Origin: DASWIG01 sp036397835
GTDB lineage: Bacteria; Acidobacteriota; Thermoanaerobaculia; Multivoradales; J023
DNA length: 64,000 bases
Direction of reading: 5' to 3'
Assembly (NCBI GenBank): GCA_036397835.1
Contig: DASWIG010000280.1
Coordinates: 1-64,000, forward strand
Numbering within the stretch: the first letter of the stretch is position 1; the number at the start of each line of letters is the position of its first letter. Below the pieces are notes generated by a model. It worked only from the letters and a program-made list of their open reading frames with translations, did not search any database and had not been told where the DNA came from. Below, piece after piece: positions 28,824 to 37,844 of the stretch. The translations under genes and the position numbers were made by a program.

Positions 28824-29760
28824 CGTCGAAGGGCGCGCGGTCGAGGTCCGAGAGGATGCGGCGGTTGTCGCGCCAGTGGCTCTCCACGCGCACGTTGAGG
28901 TCGAGGAAGACCTTCTCGCCCAGGTACTCTTCGAGGTCGCGCCGGGCCGCGGTGCCGATGGCCTTGATCTGGCGCCCGCCGCGGCCGATGAGGATCTGCT
29001 TCTGCCCGTCGCGCTCGACGATCACCGAGGCGTGGATGCGGACAAGCTGGGGCAGCTCCTCGTACTGGTCGACAAGGACGGCGGTGGCGAAGGGCAGCTC
29101 CTCGCGGGTGTGCTCGAGCACCTTCTCGCGGATGCGCTCGGCCGCCAGGAACCGCTCGGGGTGGATGGTCACGAGCTCCGGGTCGTAGATCGGCTCGCCC
29201 GCCGGCAACAGCTTCCACAACGCCGCCAGCACCCGCTCGACGCCGTCGCCGGTCGCCGCGCTGACGGGGATGATCTCGTCGAAGGCGCCGCCATCGGCGT
29301 AGGCGGCGATCCGCGGCAGCAGCGTGGGCTTGGCGACCAGGTCGATCTTGTTGAGGACGACGACCTTGCGCGCCGCCGACTGGCCGACCCACTCGCGCAT
29401 GAAGGCGTCGCCGGAGCCGGGCTTCTGGGAGACGTCGACCAGCAGCACCACCAGGTCGGCCTCGGTGAGCGCGACCTGCGCCGTCTTGACCATGCGCCGG
29501 TTCATGCCGTGTTGCGGGCGGTGGACGCCGGGGGTGTCGTAGAAGACGATCTGGCCCCGCGCCTCGCTCAAGATGCCGACGATGCGCTGGCGGGTGGTCT
29601 GGGGCTTGTCGGAGACGATCGCCACCTTCTCCGGCAGCAGCCGGTTCATCAGCGTCGACTTGCCGGCGTTGGGACGGCCCACCAGGGCCACCGTGCCGGC
29701 CTTGTACGGTTCTTCTCCCCTCTCCTCCTGAAAGAGGGGAAGGGGGTGAGGGTCCTTCAT
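28810..29760 (-). CDS. era: GTPase Era, ribosome maturation factor
   Basis: 316 residues from the ATG at 29760, which overlaps the upstream stop (ATGA). G motifs: GRPNAGKST (G1), the switch I TTRQR, DTPGVHRP (G3), NKIDL (G4) and SAATGDG (G5). The KH domain has VIVERDGQKQILIGRGGRQIKAIG. Era binds the 3' end of 16S rRNA during 30S maturation. Length is normal apart from an extra N-terminal stretch of about 15 residues (KDPHPLPLFQEERGEE) encoded by one arm of the palindromic repeat family seen at 17283-17388. Last gene of the phoH-pgpH-ybeY-corC-era block. Confidence 0.97.
   Translation of the reverse strand: MKDPHPLPLFQEERGEEPYKAGTVALVGRPNAGKSTLMNRLLPEKVAIVSDKPQTTRQRIVGILSEARGQIVFYDTPGVHRPQHGMNRRMVKTAQVALTEADLVVLLVDVSQKPGSGDAFMREWVGQSAARKVVVLNKIDLVAKPTLLPRIAAYADGGAFDEIIPVSAATGDGVERVLAALWKLLPAGEPIYDPELVTIHPERFLAAERIREKVLEHTREELPFATAVLVDQYEELPQLVRIHASVIVERDGQKQILIGRGGRQIKAIGTAARRDLEEYLGEKVFLDLNVRVESHWRDNRRILSDLDRAPFDVTLP
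29716..29757. repeat. Palindromic-repeat arm inside the era 5' coding end
   Basis: On the minus strand the segment reads GGACCCTCACCCCCTTCCCC followed by an AGAGGGG-rich end, matching one arm of the 17283-17388 repeat with few differences. It is in frame and encodes the extra N-terminal residues of Era. Confidence 0.7.
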
Positions 29761-31010
29761 GCCGTCTCCTCGAGGGGCGCCCGCATCACCTCGACCTGGA
29801 TCACCCGCCGCTCGTCGGCGTCCTCGATCTTGAACGACAGGCCGTGGGACTCGATCACCTCCCCCGGCTTCGGCACGTAGCCGAGCTCGCCGCAGATCAG
29901 CCCCGACACGGTCTCGTAAGGCAGGTCGTCGGCATCGACGTCGAAGAGCTCGTCGAGGTCCTCGAGGTAGGTGCGGCCGGGCAGGCGCCAGCGGTGCTCG
30001 TCGAGCTTCTCGCGCTCGACCTCGTGGGGCTCGTGCTCGTCGGCGATGTCGCCCACGATCTCCTCGAGCAGGTCCTCCACCGTCACCAGCCCGGCCACGC
30101 CGCCGTACTCGTCGACCACGATCGCCATCTGCTGGTGCAGCTTCTGCATCTCGGTGAGCAGGTCGCGCAGCGGCTTGGCCTCCGGCACGTAGAACGGCGC
30201 GTTGGCGAGGCGGGCGGCGTCGTGCTCCTCGCCGCGCTGAAGGGCCTCGAAGAGGTCGCGGATGTGGAGGATGCCGACGATGCGGTCGATCGAGTCCTGG
30301 TAGAGCGGCAGCCGCGCGTGCTTGGACTCGAAGAAGCGGCGCGCCAGCTCCTCGAAGGAGGCGTCCGCCGGGCCGCTGACGATCTCGACCCGCGGCGTCA
30401 TCACGCTGCGCACCTGGGTGTCGCCGAAATCGACGATCGAGCGCACCAGATCCTCCTCCTCGGGCTCGAGGATGCCCTCGCGCACGCCGACGTCGATGAA
30501 GGCCTCGATCTCGTCGTCGGAGGCCGCCTCCTCGTCCTCCTCCGAGCTGGGGTGGGGCAGGAAGGGGGCGAGGGCCCAGATCAGCGGCAGCAGCAGGAAG
30601 CCGAGACCGCGCAGGACGGCGGTGGAGTGCCGCAGGGCGTCCTCGGCGTGACGCTCCACCAGGTAGCGGTTGAGCCACTCCAGGACCGCCAGCAGCGCCA
30701 CGACCGCCGCCAGGGCGATCCACGCCGCCGACGCCGCCTGCCGTTGGCGCAGACGCTCCCACAGGACGCAGGCGAATATCACCACCGCGAGCCGCGCCAT
30801 GATGCTCAACAGGAATCGGAAGGCGGCGAAGCGCGGCGGCGCCGAATAGGTCGCCAGCAGCCGTCCGCCGGCGCGCTCGGCCCAATAGCGCAGGCGGATC
30901 GGGCCGCTGCGCTCGAGCAGGGCCGAGGAGGTCACCAGCAGCACCGCGGCGACGCCGGCGGCGACGGCGATCCAGCTCAGCAGCAAGACTTGCTCGCCGG
31001 GATCATCCAT
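29757..31010 (-). CDS. Hemolysin/CorC-HlyC family protein with CBS pair
   Basis: 417 residues from the ATG at 31010, which lies inside the end of ybeY (8-bp overlap). Three to four membrane segments in the first 160 residues are followed by an acidic linker (SSEEDEEAASDDEIEAF), two CBS domains (VMTPRVEIV to GILHIRDLF; QMAIVVDEYGGVAGLVTVEDLLEEIVGD) and the C-terminal CorC_HlyC domain (YETVSGLICGELGYVPKPGE). Members are linked to Mg/Co efflux or ion homeostasis; the CBS pair is expected to sense nucleotides. The membrane part is not a clear DUF21 domain and may be divergent. ATGA overlap with era suggests translational coupling. Confidence 0.9.
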   Translation of the reverse strand: MDDPGEQVLLLSWIAVAAGVAAVLLVTSSALLERSGPIRLRYWAERAGGRLLATYSAPPRFAAFRFLLSIMARLAVVIFACVLWERLRQRQAASAAWIALAAVVALLAVLEWLNRYLVERHAEDALRHSTAVLRGLGFLLLPLIWALAPFLPHPSSEEDEEAASDDEIEAFIDVGVREGILEPEEEDLVRSIVDFGDTQVRSVMTPRVEIVSGPADASFEELARRFFESKHARLPLYQDSIDRIVGILHIRDLFEALQRGEEHDAARLANAPFYVPEAKPLRDLLTEMQKLHQQMAIVVDEYGGVAGLVTVEDLLEEIVGDIADEHEPHEVEREKLDEHRWRLPGRTYLEDLDELFDVDADDLPYETVSGLICGELGYVPKPGEVIESHGLSFKIEDADERRVIQVEVMRAPLEETA

Positions 31011-31500
31011 CGCCACCAATCCACCGTCGGCGCAGGCGCCTTTCCAGGTGCTCCATGGTCCCGTCGTCGGTTTCGTGGTCGTAGCCCAGGCAGTGCAGGA
31101 GGCCGTGCAGCATGAGCACGCGCAGCTCGCGGTCGGGGCCGTGACGGCGCTGCGCGGTCTGCCGCCGCGCCGCCGGCACCGAGATCACCACGTCGCCCAG
31201 CGGCCGCTGGCCGCCGGCCGCCGGCTCGCCGTCGGGAAAGCTGAGGACGTCGGTGGTCTTGTCCTCGTGGCGGTAGGCGCGGTTCAGGCGGCGCATCTCG
31301 CGATCGCTCACGAAGCGCACGGCGAAGCTCGTGGCGGCCGGCGCCAGCGCCGCCACCACCGGCGTCAGCCAGCCGCGGTGGCGGCGGGCACCGGCCTCGG
31401 GATAGCCGCGGGGGTTCTGCAGGGTGATCTCGCAGCGGCCCGCGGGCGTGCGGCGGCGGTCGGGAGGTTCGTCGGACGAGGGCAGGTCGGAGTCCGTCAT
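31003..31500 (-). CDS. ybeY: Endoribonuclease YbeY, rRNA maturation factor
   Basis: 165 residues. The zinc-binding motif HGLLHCLGYDHE is intact, and FVSDREMRRLNRAYRHEDKTTDVLSFP is the conserved core before it. YbeY takes part in 16S rRNA 3'-end processing and 70S quality control. The N-terminal about 40 residues are longer than usual and low in conservation. It overlaps the CorC-like gene downstream, and PgpH lies 40 nt upstream; all belong to the phoH-era block. Confidence 0.95.
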   Translation of the reverse strand: MTDSDLPSSDEPPDRRRTPAGRCEITLQNPRGYPEAGARRHRGWLTPVVAALAPAATSFAVRFVSDREMRRLNRAYRHEDKTTDVLSFPDGEPAAGGQRPLGDVVISVPAARRQTAQRRHGPDRELRVLMLHGLLHCLGYDHETDDGTMEHLERRLRRRWIGGDG

Positions 31501-31540
31501 GGTTCTGCTCGGTTCAGCTCGCCGTATGATCCTGCTCGGC

Positions 31541-34114
31541 TCAGCTCGCCTTGCGCTGGCCGAGCTCGGCGTCGCGGGAGGCGTCGCGGAGCGCCGGCCG
31601 CGCGAGCTCCAGGGTGCGGCCGTCGCGGCTACGGCTGTCCTCGGCGTCGGCCTTGGCCGTGATCTTACCGCTCCCCTTCGCCTTGCCGGGGGCGTTGCCG
31701 GGTTGGTTGAAGTCGAAGCCCGGGTAGTCGACGCGACGGTGGTAGATATTGGTCAGGACCTTGAGGAAGGCCTCTTCGACCCGTCCGAGGTCGCCCAGGG
31801 TGAGGTCGGTCTGGTCGAGCTGGTGGTCCTGCAAGGAGCTGTCGAAAAGCTGGCGCAGCAGGCCGCGGATCTTCTGGCGGCTGGGCTCGACGAGCGTGCG
31901 GCTGGCGGCTTCGACGCCGTCGGCGAGCATCAGGATCCCCATCTCTTTCGACTGCGGCTTGGGACCGGAATAGCGGAAGTCGTCCTCGCGCACCTCCTCG
32001 GTCTCGGGGTCGCTGCGCTCCCTGGCGCGGTTGTAGAAGAACTTGATCAGGTGCGTGCCGTGATGCTGCTCGATGGCGTCGAAGATCGGCTGCGGCAGGT
32101 GGTGCTTGCGCGCCAGGTCGAGGCCTTCCTTGACGTGGTTGATGAGGATCAGCGCGCTCATCGAGGGCTGGATCTTGTCGTGCGGGTTCTGCCCCGGTAC
32201 CTGGTTCTCGACGAAGTAGTGGGGCCGGAAGACCTTGCCGATGTCGTGGTAGAGCGCCGCGGTGTGCACCAGTACCGAGTCGAGGCCGATGGCCTCGCAG
32301 CCCGCCTTGGCCAGGTTGGCGACCGCGATCGAGTGCTGGAACGTGCCCGGCGCCTCGAGCGCCAGGCGGCGCAGCAGCGGCAGGTTGGTGTTCGACAGCT
32401 CGAGAAGCTTGATATAGGTGGTGATCGAGTAGAGCGCCTCGAAGATCGGCACCGAGAAGCTGACCACGGAGGCGGCCAGGAAGGCGCCGGCCAGCGCGCA
32501 GAGAAGGTCGAAGCCGAGCTGCGGCATGCCCCCGGCGACGTCGCCGGTCAGGGACTTCAGGGTCACCACCGCGGCGGCGTTGGCCAGGGCGATCACCCAG
32601 GCGGCGCGGATCATCACCGAGCGCTGCTTGAAGTGGTGGTGATCGAAGGCGAAGACCGCCGCCAGCGAGCTCACGAGGCTGTAGAAGGTCATCGTCCACT
32701 GGGCCTCGCCGCCGGCGATCCGTCCCACCAGGAGGGCGAAGACGAGGGTAAGGAAGAAGGCGACGTTGCGCCCGTAGAGCAGCACGCAGAGGAGCGCCAG
32801 CGAGGCGAAGGGCACGGCGTAGGTGTAGCTCGCGAGCGAGCTCCACGGGGAGCTCTGGATGGCGCCCGCGAGCGCCGTGGCCACGAAGAAGGCGAAGCTC
32901 ACGCCGAGGGCGTGGACCGCGAGCACGATGAGGAGCTCGTTGAACAGGCGCACGCGGCTGCGGTCGCGGCGGCTCTCGAGGCCGGAGCCGAGCCACAGGA
33001 ACGCCATCGCCGCGGTCAGCAGCAGCAAGGTGCCCGCCCCGGTGAGCCAGGGCCGCAGCCGATCGCGCGGTCCCGCCATCTCGGCGATCGTGCGCGCCGC
33101 CAGGTCTTCCACGAGCTCGCCCTTGCGCACGATCACCTCGCCCTTGCGGGTAGGGTGGGAGAGCGAGCCCACGGCGTCGGCCGCGGCCTTGCGCCGCCCC
33201 AGCGTCTCGGAGCTGTTGAGCGTCAGGTTGGGCGTCACGTTGGCGAGCACGAAAGCGGTCAGGAGCTGGCGGTCGCGCCCGGCGAGGCCGTCCCAGGTGC
33301 GCAGCTCCTGCTCGACCGTCTCGCGGAGCTGGTCGCGGTAGTCGAGATAGCGGTAGAGGTCGAGCTGCACGCGCTCCGGTCCGGCCGGGAGCTCGCGCAC
33401 GGTGATGCCGGTGGCGCGGTGCTCGAGCAGCAGCGCCTTGTCGCTGACCACGCCCAAACGCAGCACCCGCCGGATGACGCCCGCCAGGCGGTCCTCGAGC
33501 TCGACGGAGAAGCCGCGCAGGCGCAGCCACTCCACCTCCTCCGGGGCGAGCTTGAGACCGCTCGCCTCGGTCAGGGCCTGGATCAGGTCGGGCGCCAGGT
33601 CGACGTCCGCTTCGTCCCCGGGGCGCGGCTCTTCGTCGTCTTTCGCACGCGGCTGGAGCAGCCGGCGGCCGGCGACGAAGAGGGCGCCGAGCTGGCGCAG
33701 GCGCTCGGTCTCGACGCCGCGGTTGAAGTCGTAGACCGGCAGCACGGCCGCCGCCGCCTGCCGGCGCAGCTCCTCGGTGGCCGTGGGATTGATCACCGAC
33801 AGGTCGCGGTCGGCGACCCAGGTGCGCGTGGCGATGGCGCCGGCCTCGACCCGCGAGGGCTGGAACAGCCCCGACGGCAGCAGGCACCAGCCGGCGAGGA
33901 AGAGGAAGGCCAGCGTCCATACCTGCCAGAGCTCCAGCCCGTGCTCCCAGGTCGTGCGGATGCGGTGCTTGACGCGCGCCAGCCCCTTCTCGGGGGGCCG
34001 CCTGAGCGCCGCCGTCCGCGTCGCCCGCCGTCCGGTTCCCTGCGGACGGGAAGGGCCCTGCGTCCGGGAGGTGGCCTGCGGCCTGGAGGATCCCTGCGAC
34101 CTGGATTGTCCCAT
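31541..34114 (-). CDS. pgpH: 7TM-HD domain protein, c-di-AMP phosphodiesterase (PgpH type)
   Basis: 857 residues. A basic, repetitive N-terminus (RSQGSSRPQATSRTQGPSRP) precedes one membrane segment near 65-85, a large extracytoplasmic 7TMR-HDED-type domain (about 90-340), seven membrane segments (about 350-570) and a cytoplasmic HD domain (about 590-790) with HSIAVANLAKAGCEAIG, HTAALYHDIGKVFRPHYFVENQ and the later metal ligands. Homologues hydrolyse c-di-AMP, controlling osmotic and wall homeostasis. It lies 29 nt after phoH in the conserved block. Confidence 0.93.
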   Translation of the reverse strand: MGQSRSQGSSRPQATSRTQGPSRPQGTGRRATRTAALRRPPEKGLARVKHRIRTTWEHGLELWQVWTLAFLFLAGWCLLPSGLFQPSRVEAGAIATRTWVADRDLSVINPTATEELRRQAAAAVLPVYDFNRGVETERLRQLGALFVAGRRLLQPRAKDDEEPRPGDEADVDLAPDLIQALTEASGLKLAPEEVEWLRLRGFSVELEDRLAGVIRRVLRLGVVSDKALLLEHRATGITVRELPAGPERVQLDLYRYLDYRDQLRETVEQELRTWDGLAGRDRQLLTAFVLANVTPNLTLNSSETLGRRKAAADAVGSLSHPTRKGEVIVRKGELVEDLAARTIAEMAGPRDRLRPWLTGAGTLLLLTAAMAFLWLGSGLESRRDRSRVRLFNELLIVLAVHALGVSFAFFVATALAGAIQSSPWSSLASYTYAVPFASLALLCVLLYGRNVAFFLTLVFALLVGRIAGGEAQWTMTFYSLVSSLAAVFAFDHHHFKQRSVMIRAAWVIALANAAAVVTLKSLTGDVAGGMPQLGFDLLCALAGAFLAASVVSFSVPIFEALYSITTYIKLLELSNTNLPLLRRLALEAPGTFQHSIAVANLAKAGCEAIGLDSVLVHTAALYHDIGKVFRPHYFVENQVPGQNPHDKIQPSMSALILINHVKEGLDLARKHHLPQPIFDAIEQHHGTHLIKFFYNRARERSDPETEEVREDDFRYSGPKPQSKEMGILMLADGVEAASRTLVEPSRQKIRGLLRQLFDSSLQDHQLDQTDLTLGDLGRVEEAFLKVLTNIYHRRVDYPGFDFNQPGNAPGKAKGSGKITAKADAEDSRSRDGRTLELARPALRDASRDAELGQRKAS

Positions 34115-34143
34115 GCTCGAGCGTCGGAACGTAGTTCGTGGGT

Positions 34144-35157
34144 CTACTTTACACCCGCCGGCGGCGGCCGGCCAGCGGCGCTCGCGGCGCCGCCGCGCGG
34201 GCCGTCCTGGCGGCGGCTCTCGAAGGCGTCGTAGGCGGCGACGATCTTCTGCACCAGCGGGTGACGCACGACGTCGCGCTTCTCGAAGCGCACCACGCCG
34301 ATGCCCTCGATCCCGTCAAGGATCTCGAGGGCCTCACGCAGCCCCGACGTGGCGGACTGCGGCAGGTCGATCTGGGTGACGTCGCCGTTGACCACCACCT
34401 TGGAGCTGTAGCCCATGCGGGTGAGGAACATCTTCATCTGCTCCGAGGTAGTGTTCTGGGCCTCGTCGAGGATGACGAAGCTCTCGTTCAGCGTGCGGCC
34501 GCGCATGAAGGCGATGGGCGCCACCTCGATGGTGCCGCGCTCGAGCAGGCGGCTGACCTTGTCGTAGCCCATGAGGTCGTAGAGCGAGTCGTAGAGGGGC
34601 CGCAGGTACGGGTTGATCTTCTCGGCGAGGTCGCCGGGCAGGAAGCCCAGCTTTTCGCCGGCCTCCACCGCCGGCCGCGCCAGCACGATACGGCGCACCC
34701 GCTTTTCGAGGAAAGCGGCGGCGGCCATGGCCACGGCGAGGAAGGTCTTGCCGGTTCCGGCGGGGCCGATCGACATCACCATGTCGTGGTCGAGCATCGC
34801 CTGCATGTAGACGCGCTGGTTGAGGCCGCGGGGCGTCACCATGCGCATGGCGGCGGCGAGGGTGGGATCGCGCGGCAGGAAGAAGTCGATGAGCGACGCC
34901 TCGGGGTCTTCCTGGGCGATGCGGATGGCGGTCTGGATGTCCGCCGCCCGCAGGCGAAAGCCGCGCTCGCCGATCGCCGAGAGCTCGCCGAGGAGCTTCT
35001 CGACGACGCCCACGGCGCCGCCCTCGCCCTCGACGCGCAGCTCGGTGCCGCGCGCCGCGATGCGGACGTCGAAGGCGCGCTCGAGGCGCTTCAGGTGCTG
35101 GTCCTGGATGCCGAAGAGGGTCTCGAGACCCTCCTCGGCGAGGGTCACTCGTGCCAT
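34144..35157 (-). CDS. phoH: PhoH-like ATPase
   Basis: 337 residues. A KH-like N-terminal region (about 15-75) is followed by the PhoH P-loop domain: IGPAGTGKTFLAVAMA (Walker A), IVLARPAVEAGEKLGFLPGDL and FVILDEAQNTTSEQMKMFLTRMG (Walker B). PhoH proteins are probable RNA-related ATPases. It heads the phoH-pgpH-ybeY-corC-era block. A minus-strand extended -10 (TGC TATACT) lies about 125 nt upstream. I see no Shine-Dalgarno at the ATG. Confidence 0.95.
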   Translation of the reverse strand: MARVTLAEEGLETLFGIQDQHLKRLERAFDVRIAARGTELRVEGEGGAVGVVEKLLGELSAIGERGFRLRAADIQTAIRIAQEDPEASLIDFFLPRDPTLAAAMRMVTPRGLNQRVYMQAMLDHDMVMSIGPAGTGKTFLAVAMAAAAFLEKRVRRIVLARPAVEAGEKLGFLPGDLAEKINPYLRPLYDSLYDLMGYDKVSRLLERGTIEVAPIAFMRGRTLNESFVILDEAQNTTSEQMKMFLTRMGYSSKVVVNGDVTQIDLPQSATSGLREALEILDGIEGIGVVRFEKRDVVRHPLVQKIVAAYDAFESRRQDGPRGGAASAAGRPPPAGVK

Positions 35158-35281
35158 GGACGTCAGGGCCGACGTAGGGGCCGGGTGGGCGGGTGGAGTG
35201 GTCTGCTCAAGGTGGTCGGTCGACGCTGTTCAGAGGGGCCTTCCCCTGTGTCTCCGCGGCGGAGCTACCGGACGACGTCCC

Positions 35282-35287
35282 AGTATA
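35282..35287 (-). promoter_or_regulatory. Extended -10 promoter element for the phoH block
   Basis: On the minus strand TGC directly precedes TATACT, an extended -10. It would start transcription near 35275, leaving a leader of about 118 nt before phoH. No good -35 is seen, which is usual for extended -10 promoters. Confidence 0.5.
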
Positions 35288-35317
35288 GCAGATTGGCGGC
35301 CCAGAGCCCCACGACCT

Positions 35318-35336
35318 CCCAGGTTCACACCCTGGG
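35318..35336 (-). terminator. Hairpin downstream of the 3-hydroxyacyl-CoA dehydrogenase gene
   Basis: A 6-bp stem (CCCAGG / CCTGGG) with a 7-nt loop, just 3' of the stop at 35343 on the minus strand. There is no T-run, so an intrinsic terminator is only a weak call. Confidence 0.3.
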
Positions 35337-35342
35337 TCGCCG

Positions 35343-36197
35343 TCAATCCTTGTACTCGTAGAAGCCGCGCCCGCTCTTGCGGCCCAGGCGCCCCGCCTGC
35401 ACCATCTGCTTGAGCAGCGGCGGCGGCGCGAAGCGCTTCTCGCGGTACTCCTCGAACATGATGTTGGCGATGTAGTAGGTCGTGTCGAGCCCCACGAAGT
35501 CGAGCAGCGTGAACGGCCCCATCGGGTGGCCGCAGCCGAGCTTCATGCCCTGGTCGATGTCCTCGAGCGTGCCGACGCCCTCTTCGTAGGCGCGGATCGC
35601 GTCGAGCAGGTAGGGCACCAGCAGCCGGTTGACGATGAATCCCGAGTTGTCGCGGCATTGGACGGGCTCCTTGCCGAGCGAGCGCACCAGCTCGGTCACC
35701 CGCTTGACCACCTCGTCGTCGGTCATCAGGGTGCGCACGACCTCGACGAGCTTCATCACCGGCACCGGGTTGAAGAAGTGGAGGCCCACGAAGCGGTCGG
35801 GCCGTGACGTCGCCGCCGCCATCTGGGTCACTGTCAGCGACGAGGTGTTGCTGGCGAATACGGCCGTCTTTTTGACCACCTCGTCGAGCGCCGCGAAGGT
35901 CTTGCGCTTCTCCTCGAGGTTCTCGACGATCGCCTCGATCACCAGGTCGCAGTCCTGGAGCGGGTCGAGGTCGACGTAGCCGGTGATCCGCGCGAGCACG
36001 GCGTCGCGCTCCTCGGCCGCCAGCTTGCCGCGGTCGACGGCCCTGCGGAGGGAGGCTTCGATGCGCTCGCGGCCCTTCTCGAGCAGCTCCTCGCTGACTT
36101 CGCGCACCACGGTCGTGTAGCCGGCCCGCGCCGTCACTTCCGCGACGCCGGAGCCCATCAGTCCGCAGCCGAGCACGCCTATCTTCTTGAACTTCAT
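35343..36197 (-). CDS. 3-hydroxybutyryl-CoA dehydrogenase family
   Basis: 284 residues from the ATG at 36197, with AAGGAG 5 nt upstream. The Rossmann motif is KIGVLGCGLMGSGVAEV and the catalytic core is ASNTSSLTVTQMAA plus GLHFFNPVPVMKLVEVV, with the active-site His in HFFNP. The C-terminal dimerisation domain has DNSGFIVNRLLVPYLLDAI and KLGCGHPMGPFTLLDFVGLD. It interconverts acetoacetyl-CoA and 3-hydroxybutyryl-CoA (or longer 3-hydroxyacyl-CoA) with NAD(P)H. No other fatty-acid genes are adjacent, so chain-length preference cannot be judged. Confidence 0.95.
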   Translation of the reverse strand: MKFKKIGVLGCGLMGSGVAEVTARAGYTTVVREVSEELLEKGRERIEASLRRAVDRGKLAAEERDAVLARITGYVDLDPLQDCDLVIEAIVENLEEKRKTFAALDEVVKKTAVFASNTSSLTVTQMAAATSRPDRFVGLHFFNPVPVMKLVEVVRTLMTDDEVVKRVTELVRSLGKEPVQCRDNSGFIVNRLLVPYLLDAIRAYEEGVGTLEDIDQGMKLGCGHPMGPFTLLDFVGLDTTYYIANIMFEEYREKRFAPPPLLKQMVQAGRLGRKSGRGFYEYKD

Positions 36198-36269
36198 GTC
36201 GTCTCCTTCCAAGAGCGGCCGCCGGTCGCGGGACCGCCGGCCGGATGCTTCTTCGAGTCTTCCGGCGCC

Positions 36270-37808
36270 TCACGCCGCGCGCACCGCGGCGAACGCCCGC
36301 GGCAGCGCCGCAATCAGGTCCTCCGCGGCGAGCGCTTCGGGCGCCCCGTCGACGAGCGCCAGGTCGCCCGCCAGCCCGTGCAGGTAGACGCCGAGCTGCG
36401 CCGCCGCCAGCGGCTCGTAACCCTGGGCCAGGAGCGCCGCCACGAGGCCGGTCAGCACGTCGCCGCTGCCGCCCGAGGCCATGCCCGGATTGCCGGTCGG
36501 GTTGACGAAGACCTCGCCGTCCGCCGCGGCCACGAGCGACCGGTGGCCCTTGAGCACCACCACCGCTCGCGCCTCGCGCGCCGCCCGCCGCGCCGCCGCG
36601 ACGCGGTCGGCCTGGACCTCGGAGCAGGCGACGCCGAGCAGCCGCCCCATCTCGCCGGGATGGGGCGTCAGCACCGTCGGCGCCGGCCGCTGCGCGAGGT
36701 CGGCCAGGCGGCCGGCGAAGGCGTTGAGCCCGTCGGCGTCGAGGACGATCGGGATCGCCAGCTCGCGGACCAGCAGACGCACGGCGTCGAAGGTCGCCGC
36801 CGCGGTGCCGAGGCCGGGGCCGACGGCAGCCGCCTGGATGTCGCCGACGGCCGCGAGCACCGCGTCGACGGCCGCTCCCGTCAGCGATTCGCCGGGCAGC
36901 GGCAACGTCATCGACTCGAGGGAGCCGCCGTCGACCGTGGCCAAGAGCGGCTCCGGCACCGCCGCCGTTACCAGCCCGGCGCCGCCGCGGACCGCGGCGC
37001 GTGCCGCCATGATCACCGCGCCCGCCTTGCCCGGCGAGCCGCCGACGACGAGCGCGTGGCCGTAGGTGCCCTTGTGGCTCGCCGCGGCCCGCGGCGCGAG
37101 ACAGGCGGCGAGCTCGTCGCCGGTGAGGAGGTGCAGGTTCCCAGGCGCCTCCTCGACGAGCCACGGCGGGATGCCGAGGTCCGTCACCACGACCTCGCCC
37201 ACGGCGTCGGCCGCCGGCGCGAAGACGTGCGCCACCTTGACCGCCGCGAACGTCACCGTGAGCTCGGCGCGCCCGTGCGGCCCGAGGACCTCGGCGCGGC
37301 TGCCGTCGAGCCCGCTCGGCAGGTCGACCGCCAGGCACGGCGCCGGCGCCCGGCCAAGCCATTCGGCGAGCTCGGCGAAGTGGCCCTCGAGGGGCCGCGT
37401 GAGCCCGGTGCCGAAGAGCGCGTCGACCAGCACCTCGGCGCTGGCGCAGGCCTCGCGCACCGCGCCCAGGTCGGCGTCGGGGCCGATCTCCTCGACGGCG
37501 ATTCCGAGCTGCTCGAGGATGGCGAGCTGCGCGCCGGCGTCGCCGCCGGGGCGCGAGCCGCGGACCACCAGGTAGACGCGGCAGCGGTAGCCGCGGGCGT
37601 CGAGGTGGCGCGCCAGCGCCAGGCCGTCGCCGCCGTTGTTGCCCGGGCCGCAGAAGATCGCCACCGTCTCCGCCCGCGGGAAGCGCTCGGCGAGCGCGTC
37701 GGCGACGCCGATCGCGGCGTTCTCCATCAGCACCATGCTCGGCACGCCGATCTCCTCGATCGCCCGGCGGTCGACCTCGCGCATCTCTTCGGCGGTCAGG
37801 ATCCTCAT
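36270..37808 (-). CDS. nnr: Bifunctional NAD(P)H-hydrate epimerase / ADP-dependent dehydratase
   Basis: 512 residues from the ATG at 37808 (MRILTAEEM). The N-terminal YjeF/NnrE epimerase domain (1-215) has VLMENAAIGVADAL and FCGPGNNGGDGLALARHL. The C-terminal CARKD/NnrD dehydratase (about 235-510) has KGTYGHALVVGGSPGKAGA, LTPHPGEMGRLLG and NPTGNPGMASGGSGDVLTGL. Together they repair hydrated NAD(P)H. Both active sites look complete. It lies between the 3-hydroxyacyl-CoA dehydrogenase and the DUF2064 gene, all on the same strand. Confidence 0.96.
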   Translation of the reverse strand: MRILTAEEMREVDRRAIEEIGVPSMVLMENAAIGVADALAERFPRAETVAIFCGPGNNGGDGLALARHLDARGYRCRVYLVVRGSRPGGDAGAQLAILEQLGIAVEEIGPDADLGAVREACASAEVLVDALFGTGLTRPLEGHFAELAEWLGRAPAPCLAVDLPSGLDGSRAEVLGPHGRAELTVTFAAVKVAHVFAPAADAVGEVVVTDLGIPPWLVEEAPGNLHLLTGDELAACLAPRAAASHKGTYGHALVVGGSPGKAGAVIMAARAAVRGGAGLVTAAVPEPLLATVDGGSLESMTLPLPGESLTGAAVDAVLAAVGDIQAAAVGPGLGTAAATFDAVRLLVRELAIPIVLDADGLNAFAGRLADLAQRPAPTVLTPHPGEMGRLLGVACSEVQADRVAAARRAAREARAVVVLKGHRSLVAAADGEVFVNPTGNPGMASGGSGDVLTGLVAALLAQGYEPLAAAQLGVYLHGLAGDLALVDGAPEALAAEDLIAALPRAFAAVRAA

Positions 37809-37844
37809 TCGCGTTTCCCGCTTGAGCAAGCCGACGCTAGCAGA

